A stretch of DNA of 15,598 nt from Luminiphilus sp. (lineage in GTDB: Bacteria > Pseudomonadota > Gammaproteobacteria > Pseudomonadales > Halieaceae), in assembly GCA_022425845.1 (NCBI GenBank), contig JAKMEU010000147.1:1-15598 (forward strand). The letters are read 5' to 3'. The translations under genes were made by a program, and so were the position numbers. Positions 13,947 to 15,598 of the stretch are shown in pieces (positions within the stretch are counted from its first letter, which is position 1; every line of letters begins with the position of its first letter). Under the pieces are notes generated by a model. That model was given only the letters and a program-made list of their open reading frames with translations, had not been told where the DNA came from and did no database searches.

Positions 13947-15598
13947 TTAAAATCTCCAGTCGAGACCGAGTTGGAAGGTGGTGCCCCTTTTGTAACGCTG
14001 AAAGACCTGCCCGCCCTGGGTGTACTCCACCTCTGCGTCCAAAATATTTTCAATGCGGGCTCGCAATGTCGCGGACTCCGAGATGTCATAGCGATAGACG
14101 AGATTCAGTTCCCCACGCGGCTCCAGATAAACGTCAGGCGCGCCCGACACGCCCACGTCAGCAATGGCCTCTCCGTTATGGTTGAATAGCAGCGTGAGCT
14201 GCTGCCCCGCTGCAAAATGGTCATATCCGAGCACAATATTGGCCGTGTACTCGGGTTGGCCCTGTAGAGCGCGCGTATTCTGATTGTCTGCCGTTACCTC
14301 AGATTTGATATAGGCCACGTTGAATGACACAAACAGGGTTTGGTTGTAGTCGTCGGTGAGCAGAAACTCCTTCTTCCCTTCCAGCTCCGCGCCATAGAGT
14401 TCTGCAGCATCTGAATTCTGAAACGTTCTGGAATTGCCTGCGGTACCGGAAGCGGGCTGAACCACACGTTCGATGGGATCTGTCATGTCTTTGTAAAAGA
14501 CCGCCACCGAATAGCTGTCGGTTTCGCTGGGGTACCACTCCCACCGAAGGTCGGCGTTAACGATGTCTGATATTCCCAGAAAGGGGTTGCCGCGCACCCT
14601 GAAATTGAACTCGTTGTCGTAAAAGGTGGCGTTGGCAGCCTCCTTAAAGTCAGGACGAGCGACCGTCTGAGAAACGGCAAAGCGCAACTGCTGGTTTTCT
14701 GAATAAAACCAGTTTATGCCGAGGCTGGGCAGCAAACTGTCTTCATCGATAACCGACTGAACCGGTAATTGCTCCCCCTGCAGTGAGAACGTATCCGTGG
14801 TCTGCTCATAGGTTTCATACCGAGCGCCCAGTACAAGCTGCCATGCAGATGAAAAAGTATGGTCATACATGAGGTAAGCGCTGTTGTACTTCAGGTCCGC
14901 TTCATAACTGTCTGAAGCCAGCGTCTTGTCAGCAAAAACCAGGCCGGTGTTTGGGCTGTTGGTGACGCCGCCCACCGGTGGAGCGCCGGGCAGGTCCGGA
15001 TTTGCCGGGCAGGTGACCGTACCGGGACCTTCTCCACAAACGTAAATCACATCACTGGCGAGGAGATTATCGGAATCCAGAAGCTCATCTCGCGCCTGAT
15101 TGATGTTGTAACCGTAAACTGATGTGTCGGAATCCCGCTCACGGTAAATGGCTTGAAAGCCCATTTGCAGCTTGGAAAAGCTGGCCCCGGTGTCCATGAC
15201 GTCCCAGGTGAGGTCGGCTGAGATATCGAAGTTGTTGTCGATCAGATCGTCATATCGCCGGAGAATAACCCCGGGTTCCAATGCAAAGCCGCGGTAATCA
15301 ATGTCCTGCTGATCGTTGGCTCGGCGAAAATCGAAAGACTCCTTGAACTGCTGTGCATCCGTCTGGTTCTCACCGGCCCGAAACTCAATCTCCCGCCGGT
15401 CAGGAGCGTAGCGATGTGCCTGGCTGGCGGTGGCCTGCCATTCGAGGAATAACGCACCGTCATCACTGAGAAAATGGGAGCCGATCAACTGGGTGGAGGC
15501 GTACTGTCGCTCCTCCCACTGGGTCGTTTGTCGGTAAACCGATTGGTTTTCGTCACCCTCCTGCCCCACGGCGCGTTCCACCTGGCTCTGGGTGACGC
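13947..15598 (-). CDS. TonB-dependent outer-membrane receptor, C-terminal part (5' end outside window)
   Basis: The last 549 residues of a TonB-dependent receptor; the frame is open to the right edge, so signal peptide, TonB box and plug lie outside the window. The visible part is beta-barrel: alternating strands rich in aromatic residues, the conserved late-barrel stretch LRFAVSQTVARPDF, then RGNPFL, the strand YSVAVFYKDMTDPIERVV, and ELYGAELEGKKEF, ending in the terminal strand LGLDWRF with C-terminal Phe needed for BAM insertion. The pattern fits the large Xanthomonas/Caulobacter-type receptor group, whose members often import carbohydrates or other large nutrients. One extracellular loop carries two Cys (VCGEGPGTVTC). 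The next gene is the duplicated lipoprotein, its probable partner. The ligand cannot be told from this part. Confidence 0.93.
   Translation of the reverse strand, partial: VTQSQVERAVGQEGDENQSVYRQTTQWEERQYASTQLIGSHFLSDDGALFLEWQATASQAHRYAPDRREIEFRAGENQTDAQQFKESFDFRRANDQQDIDYRGFALEPGVILRRYDDLIDNNFDISADLTWDVMDTGASFSKLQMGFQAIYRERDSDTSVYGYNINQARDELLDSDNLLASDVIYVCGEGPGTVTCPANPDLPGAPPVGGVTNSPNTGLVFADKTLASDSYEADLKYNSAYLMYDHTFSSAWQLVLGARYETYEQTTDTFSLQGEQLPVQSVIDEDSLLPSLGINWFYSENQQLRFAVSQTVARPDFKEAANATFYDNEFNFRVRGNPFLGISDIVNADLRWEWYPSETDSYSVAVFYKDMTDPIERVVQPASGTAGNSRTFQNSDAAELYGAELEGKKEFLLTDDYNQTLFVSFNVAYIKSEVTADNQNTRALQGQPEYTANIVLGYDHFAAGQQLTLLFNHNGEAIADVGVSGAPDVYLEPRGELNLVYRYDISESATLRARIENILDAEVEYTQGGQVFQRYKRGTTFQLGLDWRF

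Overview
The window looks like chromosome from a marine, aerobic gammaproteobacterium, plausibly the OM60/NOR5 (Halieaceae) group or a relative. I base this on a CYP153-type P450 with its ferredoxin, a long TonB-dependent receptor paired with a surface lipoprotein, DUF3833 and DUF3429 genes side by side, and a moderately GC-rich composition. This is inferred from gene content; there is no rRNA or marker gene in view. No tRNA, rRNA, CRISPR array, phage gene or insertion sequence was seen.

Layout. (1) 1-535, +: the 3' end of an MHS-type major facilitator transporter. (2) 536-1192: a long non-coding stretch with a 15-bp palindrome and a possible promoter. (3) 1193-4240, +: a secreted subtilisin-like protease with the domain plan of plant cucumisin-type subtilases, closed by a bidirectional terminator at 4251-4278. 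(4) 4346-7000, -: an oxidative operon transcribed as membrane di-iron desaturase/hydroxylase, [2Fe-2S] ferredoxin, CYP153-type P450. It is divergent from an AraC-family regulator (7105-8130, +). The 104-bp gap between them holds an inverted repeat that in the desaturase mRNA would pair with part of its ribosome binding site. (5) 8111-10849, -: a compact four-gene operon, DUF3833 lipoprotein, DUF3429 membrane protein, GST-fold protein, SDR oxidoreductase. (6) 10870-11047: two strong terminators, both pointing left, enclosing about 120 nt of hairpin-rich DNA that may be a small RNA or attenuator. (7) 11067-15598, -: a TonB-dependent receptor (5' end outside the window) followed by a 942-residue lipoprotein made of two 439-residue tandem copies of one beta-helix-like unit.

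How the parts may work together. The desaturase, ferredoxin and P450 look like a regulated unit that oxidises or desaturates a hydrophobic chain (alkane, fatty acid or terpenoid), with the ferredoxin as shared electron carrier. No ferredoxin reductase is visible. The nearby SDR and GST-fold genes could act on the same products but lie in a separate operon. The receptor and duplicated lipoprotein look like an outer-membrane capture and uptake pair for an unknown ligand. The candidates most worth following are the di-iron/ferredoxin/CYP153 unit with its leader hairpin, and the duplicated receptor-partner lipoprotein.
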